Shown: piece after piece, positions 27,874 through 38,024 of the stretch
Position numbering within the stretch: the stretch's first letter is position 1
How the letters are laid out: the number at the start of each line of letters is the position of its first letter
From: Streptomyces violens
GTDB lineage: Bacteria; Actinomycetota; Actinomycetes; Streptomycetales; Streptomycetaceae
Assembly: GCF_000717745.1 (NCBI RefSeq)
Contig: NZ_JOBH01000024.1
Span: forward strand, 32,311-96,310
Length of the DNA stretch: 64,000 bases
Direction: 5' to 3'
Made by a program: the position numbers and the translations under genes
Notes under the pieces: generated by a model
The model's input: the letters and a program-made list of their open reading frames with translations, nothing else
What the model was told of the DNA's origin: nothing
The model's database searches: none

Positions 27874-30333
27874 TCACCCCCGCAGGTCCACCAGTACCGG
27901 CGGTGCCGACTCCCCCGTCACGGACGTCACCGACAGCACCGCGTGCCCGGCCGGTACGGCATTGGCCAGGTCCGATGCCGACCACCGCTCCCGTTCCACG
28001 GTCCGTACCGTCACGGCTTTCGCCGTCACGTCCTTCCCCGTCACCAGCCGCCTGATCGAGTGCATCAGCTTGGTGAACGGCTCGTCGGAGACGATCTGCC
28101 GGTCGGTGACGTCCCGCGTCTCCACCCACGCCTTGCCCCACACCTCGGCGAACCGCGCGCCGTCCCACGTCGTCACGCCCGCGAACGCCATCCGGCAGCC
28201 GACCGTCCCCAGCAGCGCCCCGCGCAGCGCCTCCGGCACGTCGTCCAGCGCCCGCAGGGTCAGTACGACCCCGGCGTTCGCCGACCGCAGCCGCTGCAGC
28301 CCCCGCAGCGCCTCCTGCGTCACGACGTGCGAGGCGTCGTCGAGCACCAGACACGCGAACACCGACCGATCCGACCGCGCCACCGCGCACTCCGTGAACT
28401 GCGCCAGCACCAGCCGCGCGAGAATCCGCGACGCGTCCGCGTGGCCGCGCTCGGGAAGATCGATCCGCACCCGCAGCGGGCGGTCCAGCGCCCGCAGCGA
28501 CACCTGCCGCGACTGCCCCGACGGGTCGAAGAAGCCGGCGAACGCGGGCCGGTCCAGCAGCGCGATCCGGTCCGCGAGCAGCGCCCCGACATCGCCCGCA
28601 CGCTGCGCCTGGCGCTCCCGCGCGTCCAGCTCGCGCAACGCGCCCTGCTCCCCCGCCGCCTCCAGCGCGCTCCGCAGCGCGGCCATCGCCTCCGGCGCCC
28701 CGTCCAGCAGCTCCCGCAGCTCCGCCACCCCGGGGAACCGCCCGTACGCCGTCCGGAACGGCCCCAGCAACTGCCCCAGCACCGTCCCCGCCCGCCGGCT
28801 CTCCCCACCCGGCACCCCGGCCGCCACATCCCCCACCAACGCCTCCGCCAACACGGCAGCGGCTTCGTCGGGGTCGGTGGTGCCGCCGTAGAGGTCGAGG
28901 TCGCAGGGGGATTCGCGGTGTCCGACGCGGACGACGGCGTCGAACGCGTCGTCCCCCGCCGGCCCGGCTCCGGCCGCCCCGACCGAGACCACCGCGGCCC
29001 GGCCGGCGAGCGCCTGCAGGCACATCGCCTCCAGGACGGGGCGCACCAGGTGGTTCGTCTTGCCCGCGCCGGGCGGCCCGACCGCCAGCAGCGAGGTCCC
29101 GAGCACGGCCGGGTCGAGTGCGCAGCCGACGCCTCGCCGCTCGTAGGGGTTGCGGATGTCCTCGGAGGCGGTGCCGATGCGTACCTGCCCGGTGAGCAGG
29201 TCGTGCCGGGCGGTCCGCACCGGCAGATCGCGGGCGCCGGAGGGGTGACCGCAGGCGCCGGAGCCGTACTGCTGGACGTTGTCGACGAACGCGGGGAAGC
29301 GGCCGGCCTGCACCCGTACGGACTCCCAGGCCCGGGTGATCCGCGCATGATCGACATCGTTCATCAGCCCGGCCCGCGCCTCATGAGCCAGCCGCTCCGC
29401 GGCAGCCCCTGCCCCTGCGGCACGCAGCTCGGCCCATTCGGCGTGGTCGACCTGGAGCACGGGGGCGGCGGACGCGTCCGCGTCGTCGGTCCGGCGCCGG
29501 TCCCCCGGGCCGTAGCGGCGCCATGCCTCGACCCAGCACCCGAAGGGGCTGAACACGGCCAGCAGGACCACGAGATCGATGACGGAGTAGCTCGCGGAGT
29601 AGTAGAAGTACGACGCCGCGTCGCCCGAGACGGGAGTCAGGTTCTCCAGCTGGAGCATGAGGAGCGACGAATCGCGCGACTCGTCGGTGCACCACTCCCA
29701 GAGCAGCCAGACGACGACCAGCGTCACCACGGCGCGCAGGATCAGCGCGCCGCCGGGAATGGCCCCCGGGTCCTTGGGGGCCAGCCACCCCGGCAGCCGC
29801 TTCCACACCCGCCGGCCCACGGGGGCGAGCAGGCGCCGGAAGAGCGTCGGCCACCGGCCCACCCGTCCGAAGAGGACGACGATCGCGCCGAGGATGATCG
29901 CCATGTAGACGAACGAGGAGATGACGCCCGTATTACCCGTCTTCCAGGCGTCGGGCAGCATCGCTTCCAGGGGCCACTTCCAGTAGGGCCCGAGATAGCC
30001 GTTCATCAGCAGCGACCACAGCAGCCACGCGCACAGGAACGAGATGACGGCCCCGGCGATCAGCTGCGGCACCGCGATCTCGTGCGGCTCCTCCTTCGGC
30101 CGCGGCCGGTGTTCGAAGGACCAGATGCCCGGGCCCGCCAGGACGCGTGGGGCGCGGAGCCAGGCCATGAAGGGGGATTCCGGTGTGCCGGGCGGCGTGG
30201 CGGGCATCGGCGGTATCGGCGCCGTTCCGGGCGGCCCACCTGCCGGCGCCCCGCCCGCGCCGGGCGGTGCCGCCGGATGCGGGATTCCGGCCGAGTGGGT
30301 GTTGCGTGCGTCGTGCGTGCCCTCGGTGTTCAT
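27874..30333 (-). CDS. Membrane-anchored FtsK/TraG-like ATPase
   Basis: Protein of 819 residues, function unknown. It has a Pro/Gly/Ala-rich N-terminus (1-55), then about four membrane helices (roughly 88-113, 135-157, 197-216, 250-270). A cytosolic part carries a P-loop NTPase: Walker A LLAVGPPGAGKTN near 420 and Walker B VFACLVLDDAS near 662, followed by an arginine-rich LRGLQRLRSANAGVVLTLRA helix-strand unit. This layout resembles the HerA/FtsK and TraG/VirD4 coupling-protein group. No conjugation or secretion genes flank it, so a transfer role is not supported. It is divergent from gabT and 122 nt upstream of the PucR-type gene. The ATG at 30333 has a weak GGGAC ribosome site. Confidence 0.75.
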   Translation of the reverse strand: MNTEGTHDARNTHSAGIPHPAAPPGAGGAPAGGPPGTAPIPPMPATPPGTPESPFMAWLRAPRVLAGPGIWSFEHRPRPKEEPHEIAVPQLIAGAVISFLCAWLLWSLLMNGYLGPYWKWPLEAMLPDAWKTGNTGVISSFVYMAIILGAIVVLFGRVGRWPTLFRRLLAPVGRRVWKRLPGWLAPKDPGAIPGGALILRAVVTLVVVWLLWEWCTDESRDSSLLMLQLENLTPVSGDAASYFYYSASYSVIDLVVLLAVFSPFGCWVEAWRRYGPGDRRRTDDADASAAPVLQVDHAEWAELRAAGAGAAAERLAHEARAGLMNDVDHARITRAWESVRVQAGRFPAFVDNVQQYGSGACGHPSGARDLPVRTARHDLLTGQVRIGTASEDIRNPYERRGVGCALDPAVLGTSLLAVGPPGAGKTNHLVRPVLEAMCLQALAGRAAVVSVGAAGAGPAGDDAFDAVVRVGHRESPCDLDLYGGTTDPDEAAAVLAEALVGDVAAGVPGGESRRAGTVLGQLLGPFRTAYGRFPGVAELRELLDGAPEAMAALRSALEAAGEQGALRELDARERQAQRAGDVGALLADRIALLDRPAFAGFFDPSGQSRQVSLRALDRPLRVRIDLPERGHADASRILARLVLAQFTECAVARSDRSVFACLVLDDASHVVTQEALRGLQRLRSANAGVVLTLRALDDVPEALRGALLGTVGCRMAFAGVTTWDGARFAEVWGKAWVETRDVTDRQIVSDEPFTKLMHSIRRLVTGKDVTAKAVTVRTVERERWSASDLANAVPAGHAVLSVTSVTGESAPPVLVDLRG

Positions 30334-30550
30334 CCGGTGTCCCTGGTCCCCCTGGTCAGCGGTGGCGGTGTGGCGAGCGGTGTGCCGCGGATCAATCTAC
30401 TGGCCATGTGCCGTCCCCATACCCGGCCCGCGCGATGTCCGATGCGGGCATCGCTATGTCCGGTCCGGACAAGGCGGGGCCCGTACTTCTCCCGAACGGT
30501 GCATGCCGCTTCCGCCCCGCCGCCCCTAGCCTGCGAACGCAACCCCTTAG

Positions 30551-30561
30551 TACGTCACGTA
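30551..30561. promoter_or_regulatory. Palindrome upstream of gabT
   Basis: TACGTCACGTA (TACGT-N-ACGTA) lies 50 nt before the gabT start in the 277-bp divergent gap with the ATPase gene. A second dyad, GTCCGGTCCGGAC, is at 30458-30470. Either could be an operator for gabT; no regulator can be assigned from sequence. Confidence 0.4.
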
Positions 30562-30610
30562 GTACGCCGCCTCTGTGCGTCCGCGTCCTCGTTCCCTCCA
30601 GGAGACTCCC

Positions 30611-31960
30611 ATGTCCGAACTGACCGGAGGCCCCGCCCTCCCCCAGGAGCGCCGCGTCGTCACCGCGATCCCCGGCCCCAAGTCCCAGGAGCTGTGGGAG
30701 CGCAAGCAGGCCACCGTGGCGGCCGGTGTCGGCGCGGTCCTGCCCGTCTTCATCAAGCGCGCCGGCGGCGGTGTGCTGGAGGACGTGGACGGCAATTCGC
30801 TGATCGACTTCGGTTCCGGGATCGCGGTGACCTCGGTGGGCAGCAGCGCCGAGGCCGTCGTGCGCCGCGCGACCGCGCAGCTCGCGGACTTCACCCACAC
30901 CTGCGCCATGGTCACGCCGTACGAGCCGTACATCGAGGTCTGCGAGCAGCTCGCCGAGCTGACCCCGGGCGACCACGAGAAGAAGTCGGCGCTGTTCAAC
31001 TCCGGCGCGGAGGCCGTGGAGAACGCGGTCAAGATCGCTCGTGCGTACACCAAGCGCCAGGCCGTGGTCGTGTTCGATCACGGCTACCACGGTCGGACCA
31101 ACCTGACCATGGCGCTGACCGCCAAGAACATGCCGTACAAGCACGGCTTCGGGCCGTTCGCGCCCGAGGTCTACCGGGTGCCGCTGGCCTACCCGTACCG
31201 CTGGCTGACCGGCCCGGAGAACTGCGCGCAGGAGGCCGCCGACCAGGCCATCTCGCAGATCACCAAGCAGATCGGCGCCGAGAACGTCGCCGCGATCATC
31301 ATCGAGCCGGTGCTCGGCGAGGGCGGCTTCATCGAGCCGGCGAAGGGCTTCCTGCCCGCGATCTCGAAGTTCGCGAAGGAGAACGGGATCGTCTTCGTCG
31401 CGGATGAGATCCAGTCCGGGTTCTGCCGGACCGGGCAGTGGTTCGCTTGTGAGGACGAGGGCATTGTGCCCGATCTGATCACGACCGCGAAGGGCATTGC
31501 CGGTGGTCTGCCGCTGGCGGCCGTGACCGGTCGCGCCGAGATGATGGACGCCGCCCACGCGGGCGGTCTGGGTGGCACCTACGGCGGTAACCCCGTCGCC
31601 TGCGCCGCCGCCGTCGGTGCGATCGAGACCATGCGCGAGCTGGACCTGAACGCCAAGGCCAAGCGCATCGAAGAGGTCATGAAGGCCCGCCTGCAGACCA
31701 TGGCCGAGAAGTACGACATCATCGGCGAGGTCCGCGGCCGCGGCGCGATGATCGCGATCGAGCTGGTGCAGTCCGGCTCGAAGGACCCGAACCCGGAGGC
31801 GACCTCGGCGCTGGCCAAGGCGTGCCACCAGGAGGGCCTGCTGATCCTCACCACCGGTACGTACGGCAACGTCATCCGCTTCCTGCCGCCGCTGGTCATC
31901 GGCGAGGACCTGCTGAACGAGGGCCTGGACATCCTGGAGTCGGCCTTCGCCGCGCTCTGA
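30611..31960 (+). CDS. gabT: 4-aminobutyrate--2-oxoglutarate transaminase
   Basis: PLP enzyme that moves the amino group of GABA to 2-oxoglutarate, giving succinate semialdehyde. The 449-residue protein has class III aminotransferase blocks: DVDGNSLIDFGSGIAVTSVG, FNSGAEAVENAVKIAR (phosphate binding), DHGYHGRTNLTMALT, VADEIQSGFCRTG, the PLP lysine in TTAKGIAGGLPL (about residue 294), and GGTYGGNPVACAAA. The start is the ATG at 30611 with AGGAG 7-8 nt upstream; the in-frame start at 30575 lacks one. It is monocistronic, ended by a strong terminator. It links the polyamine genes to its right with the aldehyde dehydrogenase to its left. Confidence 0.94.
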   Translation: MSELTGGPALPQERRVVTAIPGPKSQELWERKQATVAAGVGAVLPVFIKRAGGGVLEDVDGNSLIDFGSGIAVTSVGSSAEAVVRRATAQLADFTHTCAMVTPYEPYIEVCEQLAELTPGDHEKKSALFNSGAEAVENAVKIARAYTKRQAVVVFDHGYHGRTNLTMALTAKNMPYKHGFGPFAPEVYRVPLAYPYRWLTGPENCAQEAADQAISQITKQIGAENVAAIIIEPVLGEGGFIEPAKGFLPAISKFAKENGIVFVADEIQSGFCRTGQWFACEDEGIVPDLITTAKGIAGGLPLAAVTGRAEMMDAAHAGGLGGTYGGNPVACAAAVGAIETMRELDLNAKAKRIEEVMKARLQTMAEKYDIIGEVRGRGAMIAIELVQSGSKDPNPEATSALAKACHQEGLLILTTGTYGNVIRFLPPLVIGEDLLNEGLDILESAFAAL

Positions 31961-31977
31961 GACACCTGGGTCAACAA

Positions 31978-32023
31978 GCACGGAGCGCCCGTACGTATGT
32001 TCGTACGGGCGCTCCGTGCTTTT
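31978..32023 (+). terminator. Intrinsic terminator after gabT
   Basis: Perfect 18-bp stem (31978-31995 with 32002-32019), a 6-nt loop, then TTTT. It is the most canonical terminator in the window. Confidence 0.93.
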
Positions 32024-32189
32024 CCGGGCGCGGGAGGGTTTCGGAGCGGCCACGGAAGGCGCCGACGGCCGCGGAATCCGGGCTACCGGCCCGAAGTGGC
32101 GGGACGGCGTGAAGAAGATGTGCGGGGGCCATGGCGGGTGGGTGATCCGCCTGTCGGAGGGCCGCCGCTCTGCCGTACGGTTTCTGCAG

Positions 32190-33107
32190 ATGAGAGAAAC
32201 ACCCCGCTCGCAGGGGACTGCGAGCGATGCCCGGTCGGTGCTTCCCCGGCTTCGACCTGGCCGTGCCCTCGCGCACACCACCGGAGCCTCCGGCTCCGGG
32301 AATCCTCACCGATCGGATGGCCGCCCGCCCCAGACCCCCCGGGGCGCGCGGTTCACCGGTCAGCACGGCCGTCCCGGAACCACCCCCCCTGTTCCGGGGC
32401 GGCCGGCCCCTCTCCCCGGTCTTCCCCGCCTCGCGTGCACACTGGCCGCGACGCTCGCGCTCTTCGCGCTCCTCACCTGGCAGGTCGCCGTCCAGGGAGC
32501 CCTGATGCGGCTGGACGCCCGGCTGGATCAGGTACTTCTGCACCGTGCCCTCCCGGCCGTGCTCGCCGAACTCCTCGCCGATCTGGGCAATATGGCGGTG
32601 GCCCTGCCCGTGCTGCTGGCCGCCGCGGTGTACGCCGGGTGGCGCGGCCGGGCCGCCGGGCTCCCGCGCTGGTGGCTGCCGCCGCTCGCCGCGGCCGTCG
32701 CGATGGCCGCGGTACCGGCGCTCGTCGGGCCGCTGCAGGCCCTGCTCGCCCGGCCCGCGCCGCCGGGCCCGCTGGCCGGCGCGACCGGCTTCTACCCTTC
32801 GGGGCACGCCGCGACGGCCGCCGTCGCGTACGGGGCGGCCGCGCTGCTCCTGCTCCCGTACGCGGCCGCCCCGCTGTCCCGCCGCCTGCTGCTCACCATG
32901 GCGCTCGTCCTCGCCCTGGCGAACGGTCCCGGCCTGGTCGTCCGCGGCTACCACTGGCCGGTGGACGTCCTCGGATCGTGGGCACTGTCGGCGGCGCTGC
33001 TCCTCCTCGTATACGGACTCCTGTACGGAGCGGTCACCCGTCGTCGGCCCCCGCCACCCGGGCCGCCGCCTCATGCAGGGCGAGTTCGAGGATGCCGGGA
33101 TCGGTGA
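32190..33107 (+). CDS. PAP2-like membrane phosphatase superfamily protein
   Basis: Integral membrane protein of about 305 residues from the ATG at 32190. A Pro/Arg-rich N-terminus precedes about five membrane helices. GFYPSGHAATAAVAYG holds the PSGH motif and GYHWPVDVLGSW the third-motif His and Asp of PAP2 phosphatases. The first motif (K-x6-RP) reads PLQALLARP, lacking Lys, and the Arg normally six before the His is Leu, so the active site looks altered. No ribosome site precedes 32190; the frame extends back to 32016 across the gabT terminator, so the start is uncertain. The 3' end overlaps the opposite-strand gene by 74 bp. A lipid-phosphatase role is likely by fold only. Confidence 0.65.
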   Translation: MRETPRSQGTASDARSVLPRLRPGRALAHTTGASGSGNPHRSDGRPPQTPRGARFTGQHGRPGTTPPVPGRPAPLPGLPRLACTLAATLALFALLTWQVAVQGALMRLDARLDQVLLHRALPAVLAELLADLGNMAVALPVLLAAAVYAGWRGRAAGLPRWWLPPLAAAVAMAAVPALVGPLQALLARPAPPGPLAGATGFYPSGHAATAAVAYGAAALLLLPYAAAPLSRRLLLTMALVLALANGPGLVVRGYHWPVDVLGSWALSAALLLLVYGLLYGAVTRRRPPPPGPPPHAGRVRGCRDR

Positions 33108-33492
33108 GCGTGCCCTCGCCGTCCGGGGGGACGATCCAGCGGGTGCCGCCGGCGTACCGGCCCGGGTAGGGCACGACGATCCAGGTGCCCCGGCCGGCCC
33201 CGCGCACACCGGTACCGAGCCAGCGGGCCGTCGTGCCCGGCGGGACGAAGAAGCCCATGCGGCCGTCCCCGAAGTCGGCGAGGACCGGCCCGGGCCGGTC
33301 GAGACAGCTGGTCAGCACGTCCAGGGTGGGGTGGCCCAGGCCGCCGGGGACGATCAGTACGTCCCAGGCCAGCCCGGCCGGGAGGAGCGTCACCCCGAAA
33401 GGGTTGCGCTCCCATTCGAAGCGGCAGGCTTCCGGGTCCGGTGCCACCGATACGAGCCACTCCACGGCGCGCTTGTCCCGCGTCGGGTCCAT
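33034..33492 (-). CDS. Conserved small protein of unknown function, possibly primase/polymerase-like fold
   Basis: Soluble protein of 152 residues: MDPTRDKRAVEWLVSVAPDP, a central WDVLIVPGGLGHPTLDVL, then VLADFGDGRMGFFVPPGTTARWL and WIVVPYPGRYAGGTRWIVPP. This block pattern resembles small Streptomyces proteins sometimes annotated as bifunctional DNA primase/polymerase-like, but the acidic catalytic motif of Prim-Pol enzymes is not evident. I do not assign an activity. The start at 33492 is well supported by GGGAG seven nt upstream; the frame extends to 33507. It converges with and overlaps the PAP2 gene. Confidence 0.7.
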   Translation of the reverse strand: MDPTRDKRAVEWLVSVAPDPEACRFEWERNPFGVTLLPAGLAWDVLIVPGGLGHPTLDVLTSCLDRPGPVLADFGDGRMGFFVPPGTTARWLGTGVRGAGRGTWIVVPYPGRYAGGTRWIVPPDGEGTLTDPGILELALHEAAARVAGADDG

Positions 33493-33622
33493 AGCTGTCT
33501 CCCTCACTCGCTCGCCGGCCCGTCGGGGCCGCGTTCCGAGAGGGAGAGGGGCTGAGCGCCGCCTCCTTACACGGGTTGATCAAGAACTTGGGTGTCATGG
33601 GTCACACCCGGCCATCAGTGGT

Positions 33623-33653
33623 GCGCGGGCGCGCCCCGTGGGCCCGCCCGCGC
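33623..33653 (-). terminator. Terminator of the polyamine transport operon
   Basis: A 9-bp stem (33623-33631 with 33645-33653), read on the minus strand just after the oxidoreductase stop at 33659. Confidence 0.6.
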
Positions 33654-33658
33654 CGGGG

Positions 33659-35104
33659 TCAGCTGTCGAAGCCCAGACCCACCTTGTCCATCGCCTTCAG
33701 CCAGAGGTTCCGCCGGCCGCCGCGCGCGTCGGCGCGGGACATCGACCACTGGGTGAGGCCGATGCCGGCCCAGCGCAGCGGCTCCGGCGGGAACGGCAGC
33801 GGCTTCGTGCGGACCATCTCCAGCTCCGTACGCTCCGTGCGGGCGCCGGAGAGCAGGTCGAGCATGACGTCGGCGCCGAAGCGGGTGGCACCCACGCCGA
33901 GGCCGGTGTAGCCCGCCGCGTACGCGACCCGGCCGGCGTGCGCGGTGCCGAAGAACGCCGAGAAGCGGGCACAGGTGTCGATCGCGCCGCCCCAGGCGTG
34001 GCTGAAGCGGACCCCCTCCAGCTGCGGGAAGTGCTGGAAGAAGTGGCGGGCGAGCTTCTCGTAGGTGGCGGGGTGGTGGTCGTACTCGGCGCGGACGTCG
34101 CCGCCGTAGCGGTAGACGATGTCGTAACCGCCCCACAGGATGCGGTTGTCGGCGGTGAGGCGGAAGTAGTGGAAGTGGTTGTTGCTGTCGGACAGCCCCT
34201 GGCGGTTCTGCCAGCCGATGGCGGCGAGCTGCTCCTCGGTGAGCGGCTCGGTCATCAGCGCGTGGTCGTAGACCGGGACGATGTACGGGCGGACCCGGCG
34301 GACCAGGTTGGGGAAGGCGTTGGTGCCGAGCGCCACGTGGCGGGCGAAGACGCGCCCGTAGGGCGTGCGGACCGCCATGCCCGTGCCGTCGGAGGCCAGG
34401 TCGGTGGCGCGGGTGTGCTCGTAGATCCGTACGCCCTGGTCCAGGCACGCCTGCTTCAGGCCCCAGGCGAGGCGGGCCGGGTTGAGCATGGCGACGCCGC
34501 CGCGGTTCCACAGGCCGGCCAGGAAGGCCGGCGAGTCGACCTCGGCGCGCACGGCGTCCTGGTCGAGGAAGTCGTACCCGGTGAGGCCGAGGCGGGCGGC
34601 GTCCTCGGCGGCCTCGCGGAGCTCGGTGATCTGGTGCGGCTCGGTGGCGAGGTCGATCTCGCCGGTGCGCTCGAAGTCGCAGTCGATGCCGTACCGCTCG
34701 ACGGCCTTCCCGATGGCGTCGAGGTTGCGGGCGCCCAGCTCTTCGAGCTTCTTCAGCTCGCCGGGCCAGCGGGCCAGGCCGTTGCCGAGGCCGTGGGTGA
34801 GCGAGGCGGCGCAGAAGCCGCCGTTGCGGCCGGAGGCGGCCCAGCCGACCTGCTGGCCCTCGACGAGGACGACGTCGCGCTCCGGGTCGCGCTCCTTGGC
34901 GAGCAGCGCGGTCCACAGGCCGCTGTAGCCGCCGCCGACGACGAGCAGGTCGCAGCGTTCGTCGCCGACGAGGGCGGGCAGCGCGGCGGGGCGGTCGGGG
35001 TCGTCGAGCCAGAAGGGGGTGGGGGCCGCGTCCGCGAGCGCGTGCACGGCCGGCGCGGGGGTCCGGGTGGTCTGCCCGGTGGGGTTCATGGCAGCTCGTG
35101 CCAT
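33659..35104 (-). CDS. FAD-dependent amine oxidoreductase, gamma-glutamylputrescine oxidase-like
   Basis: DAO-family flavoenzyme of 481 residues. The FAD-binding fold has DLLVVGGGYSGLWTAL (about 52-67), then VEGQQVGWAASGRNGGF, the site region of amine and glycine oxidases. The C-terminal part contains FSHAWGGAIDTCARFSAFFG and YAAGYTGLGVGATRFGA for the second FAD contact. It is the last gene of the operon with potD-A-B-C and an aminobutyraldehyde dehydrogenase, so oxidation of putrescine or a gamma-glutamylated polyamine to the aldehyde is the natural proposal. The ATG at 35104 has AGAGGAG upstream. The open frame extending to 35770 is a shadow of potC. A gamma-glutamylpolyamine synthetase is not encoded in this window. 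Confidence 0.88.
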   Translation of the reverse strand: MARAAMNPTGQTTRTPAPAVHALADAAPTPFWLDDPDRPAALPALVGDERCDLLVVGGGYSGLWTALLAKERDPERDVVLVEGQQVGWAASGRNGGFCAASLTHGLGNGLARWPGELKKLEELGARNLDAIGKAVERYGIDCDFERTGEIDLATEPHQITELREAAEDAARLGLTGYDFLDQDAVRAEVDSPAFLAGLWNRGGVAMLNPARLAWGLKQACLDQGVRIYEHTRATDLASDGTGMAVRTPYGRVFARHVALGTNAFPNLVRRVRPYIVPVYDHALMTEPLTEEQLAAIGWQNRQGLSDSNNHFHYFRLTADNRILWGGYDIVYRYGGDVRAEYDHHPATYEKLARHFFQHFPQLEGVRFSHAWGGAIDTCARFSAFFGTAHAGRVAYAAGYTGLGVGATRFGADVMLDLLSGARTERTELEMVRTKPLPFPPEPLRWAGIGLTQWSMSRADARGGRRNLWLKAMDKVGLGFDS

Positions 35105-35109
35105 GGTTC

Positions 35110-35895
35110 TCAGCTCCTCTTGCGGCGTCCGGTGAACAATTGTCCGCCCAGTACGCAGAGCACGGCGATGAGGAACATCGCCGTTCCGATGACATTGATC
35201 TGAACGGGCGTGCCCCGTTGCGCCGATCCCCAGACGAACATGGGGAAGGTCACGGTGGAGCCCGCGTTGAAGTTGGTGATGATGAAATCGTCGAACGAGA
35301 GGGCGAAGGAGAGCAGCGCGCCCGCGGCGATGCCGGGTGCCGCGATCGGCAGCGTCACCTTCAGGAACGTCTGCACCGGGGTGGCGTAGAGGTCCTGCGC
35401 CGCCTGCTCCAGCCGCGGGTCCATGCTCATCACGCGCGCCTTGACCGCGGTGACCACGAAGCTCAGGCAGAACATGATGTGCGCGATCAGGATCGTCCAG
35501 AAGCCGAACTGGATGCCCATGTTGAGGAAGAGCGTGGCCAGCGAGGCGGCCATGACGACCTCGGGCATCGCCATCGGCAGGAAGATCAGCGTGTTGACGG
35601 AGGAGCGGGCGCGGAAGCGGTAGCGGGCCAGCGCGAAGGCGATCAGGGTGCCCAGTACGGTGGCGCCGATCGTGGCCCAGAGCGCGATCTGCAGGCTCAG
35701 CCCGAGGGAGCCGCACAGGTCGGCGACGCCGCAGGGGTCGGTCCAGGCGTCGGTGGAGAACCGCTGCCACTCGTAGTTGAAGCGCCCGTTCGGCTTGTTG
35801 AACGAGAAGACCATCACGATGACGTTGGGCAGGATCAGATACGCCAGCGTCAGCAGGCCCGCGATCACCACCGCATTGCGTCGAAGCCAGCGCAT
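35110..35895 (-). CDS. potC: Spermidine/putrescine ABC transporter permease (PotC-like)
   Basis: Inner-membrane permease of 261 residues with about six helices. The first is AVVIAGLLTLAYLILPNVIV, and the EAA loop EQAAQDLYATPVQTFLKV (about 170-190) is the contact for the ATPase. Motif and order match PotC. Its ATG shares one base with the potB stop. It works with PotA, PotB and PotD to import polyamines. A periplasm-like segment with two Cys (DPCGVADLCGS) sits after the first helix, an addition not usual in E. coli PotC. Confidence 0.93.
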   Translation of the reverse strand: MRWLRRNAVVIAGLLTLAYLILPNVIVMVFSFNKPNGRFNYEWQRFSTDAWTDPCGVADLCGSLGLSLQIALWATIGATVLGTLIAFALARYRFRARSSVNTLIFLPMAMPEVVMAASLATLFLNMGIQFGFWTILIAHIMFCLSFVVTAVKARVMSMDPRLEQAAQDLYATPVQTFLKVTLPIAAPGIAAGALLSFALSFDDFIITNFNAGSTVTFPMFVWGSAQRGTPVQINVIGTAMFLIAVLCVLGGQLFTGRRKRS

Positions 35896-36820
35896 CAGAC
35901 CAGGTCCTCCGTCCCCGACTTGCGGATGTAGATGGTGACCATGGCGAGGATGGCCGCCATGAGGATGAAGGAGAGGGCCGCCGCCGTCGGGTAGTCCAGG
36001 ACCCGCAGGAACTGCGACTGGATGACGTTGCCGATCATCTTCTGGTCGGTGGAGCCCAGCAGTTCGGCGTTGATGTAGTCACCGGCGGCCGGGATGAAGG
36101 TGAGCAGCGTGCCGGCGACCACGCCGGGCATGGACAGCGGAAAGGTCACCCGGCGGAAGGTGGTGGCCGGCTTGGCGTACAGATCGCCCGCCGCCTCGTG
36201 GAGCCGCGGATCGATCCGCTCCAGGCAGGTGTAGAGCGGCAGGATCATGAACGGCAGGAAGTTGTACGTGAGTCCGCAGACCACCGCGAGCGGGGTGGCG
36301 AGCACACGGGTGCCTTCGGTGAGGCCGATCGCGCTGGTGACGTCCAGGATGTGCAGCGAGTTGAGGACGCCGACGACCGGGCCGCCGTCGGCGAGGATGG
36401 TCTTCCAGGCGAGCGTGCGGATCAGGAAGCTGGTGAAGAACGGCGCGATGACCAGGATCATCACGACATTGCGCCAGCGGCCCGCCTTGAAAGCGATCAG
36501 GTAGGCCAGCGGGTAGCCGAGCACGAGGCAGAGCAGCGTCGCGATGGCGGCGAAGGCCACCGAGCGGACGAACTGCGGCCAGTACTCCCCCAGCGCGTCC
36601 CAGTAGGTGGCGATGTGCCAGGTGACCTTGAAGCCCTCTTCGAGGGAGCCGGTCTGCAGGGACGTGGACGCCTGATAGACCAGCGGCGCGGCGAAGAAGA
36701 CCAGCAGCCACAGGATGCCGGGCAGCAGCAGCCAGTACGGGACGAGCCGCTTGCGGGTGGGGGGCTTGCGCACTTCGAGGGCGGGCGCCGTGGGCTCCGG
36801 CGGCGCCTGGGTGGCGGCAC

Positions 36821-36824
<4 letters not shown>
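35895..36824 (-). CDS. potB: Spermidine/putrescine ABC transporter permease (PotB-like)
   Basis: Permease partner of PotC, 309 residues, about six membrane helices. A proline-rich cytosolic N-terminus precedes YWLLLPGILWLLVFFAAPLV, and the coupling loop is EAAGDLYAKPATTFRRV. The start is the GTG at 36824, overlapping the potA stop as GTGA. Translational coupling on both sides shows the transporter genes are made together. Confidence 0.93.
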
Positions 36825-37987
<1,163 letters not shown>

Positions 37988-38024
37988 GTGTCGGGTCCCG
38001 GGTGTGAGGTGGGCGGAAGGGCGG

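Noticed and set aside
27874..30333. Conjugative coupling protein of an integrative element
   Set aside because: No relaxase, integrase, attachment-site repeat or Spd-type genes were found nearby.
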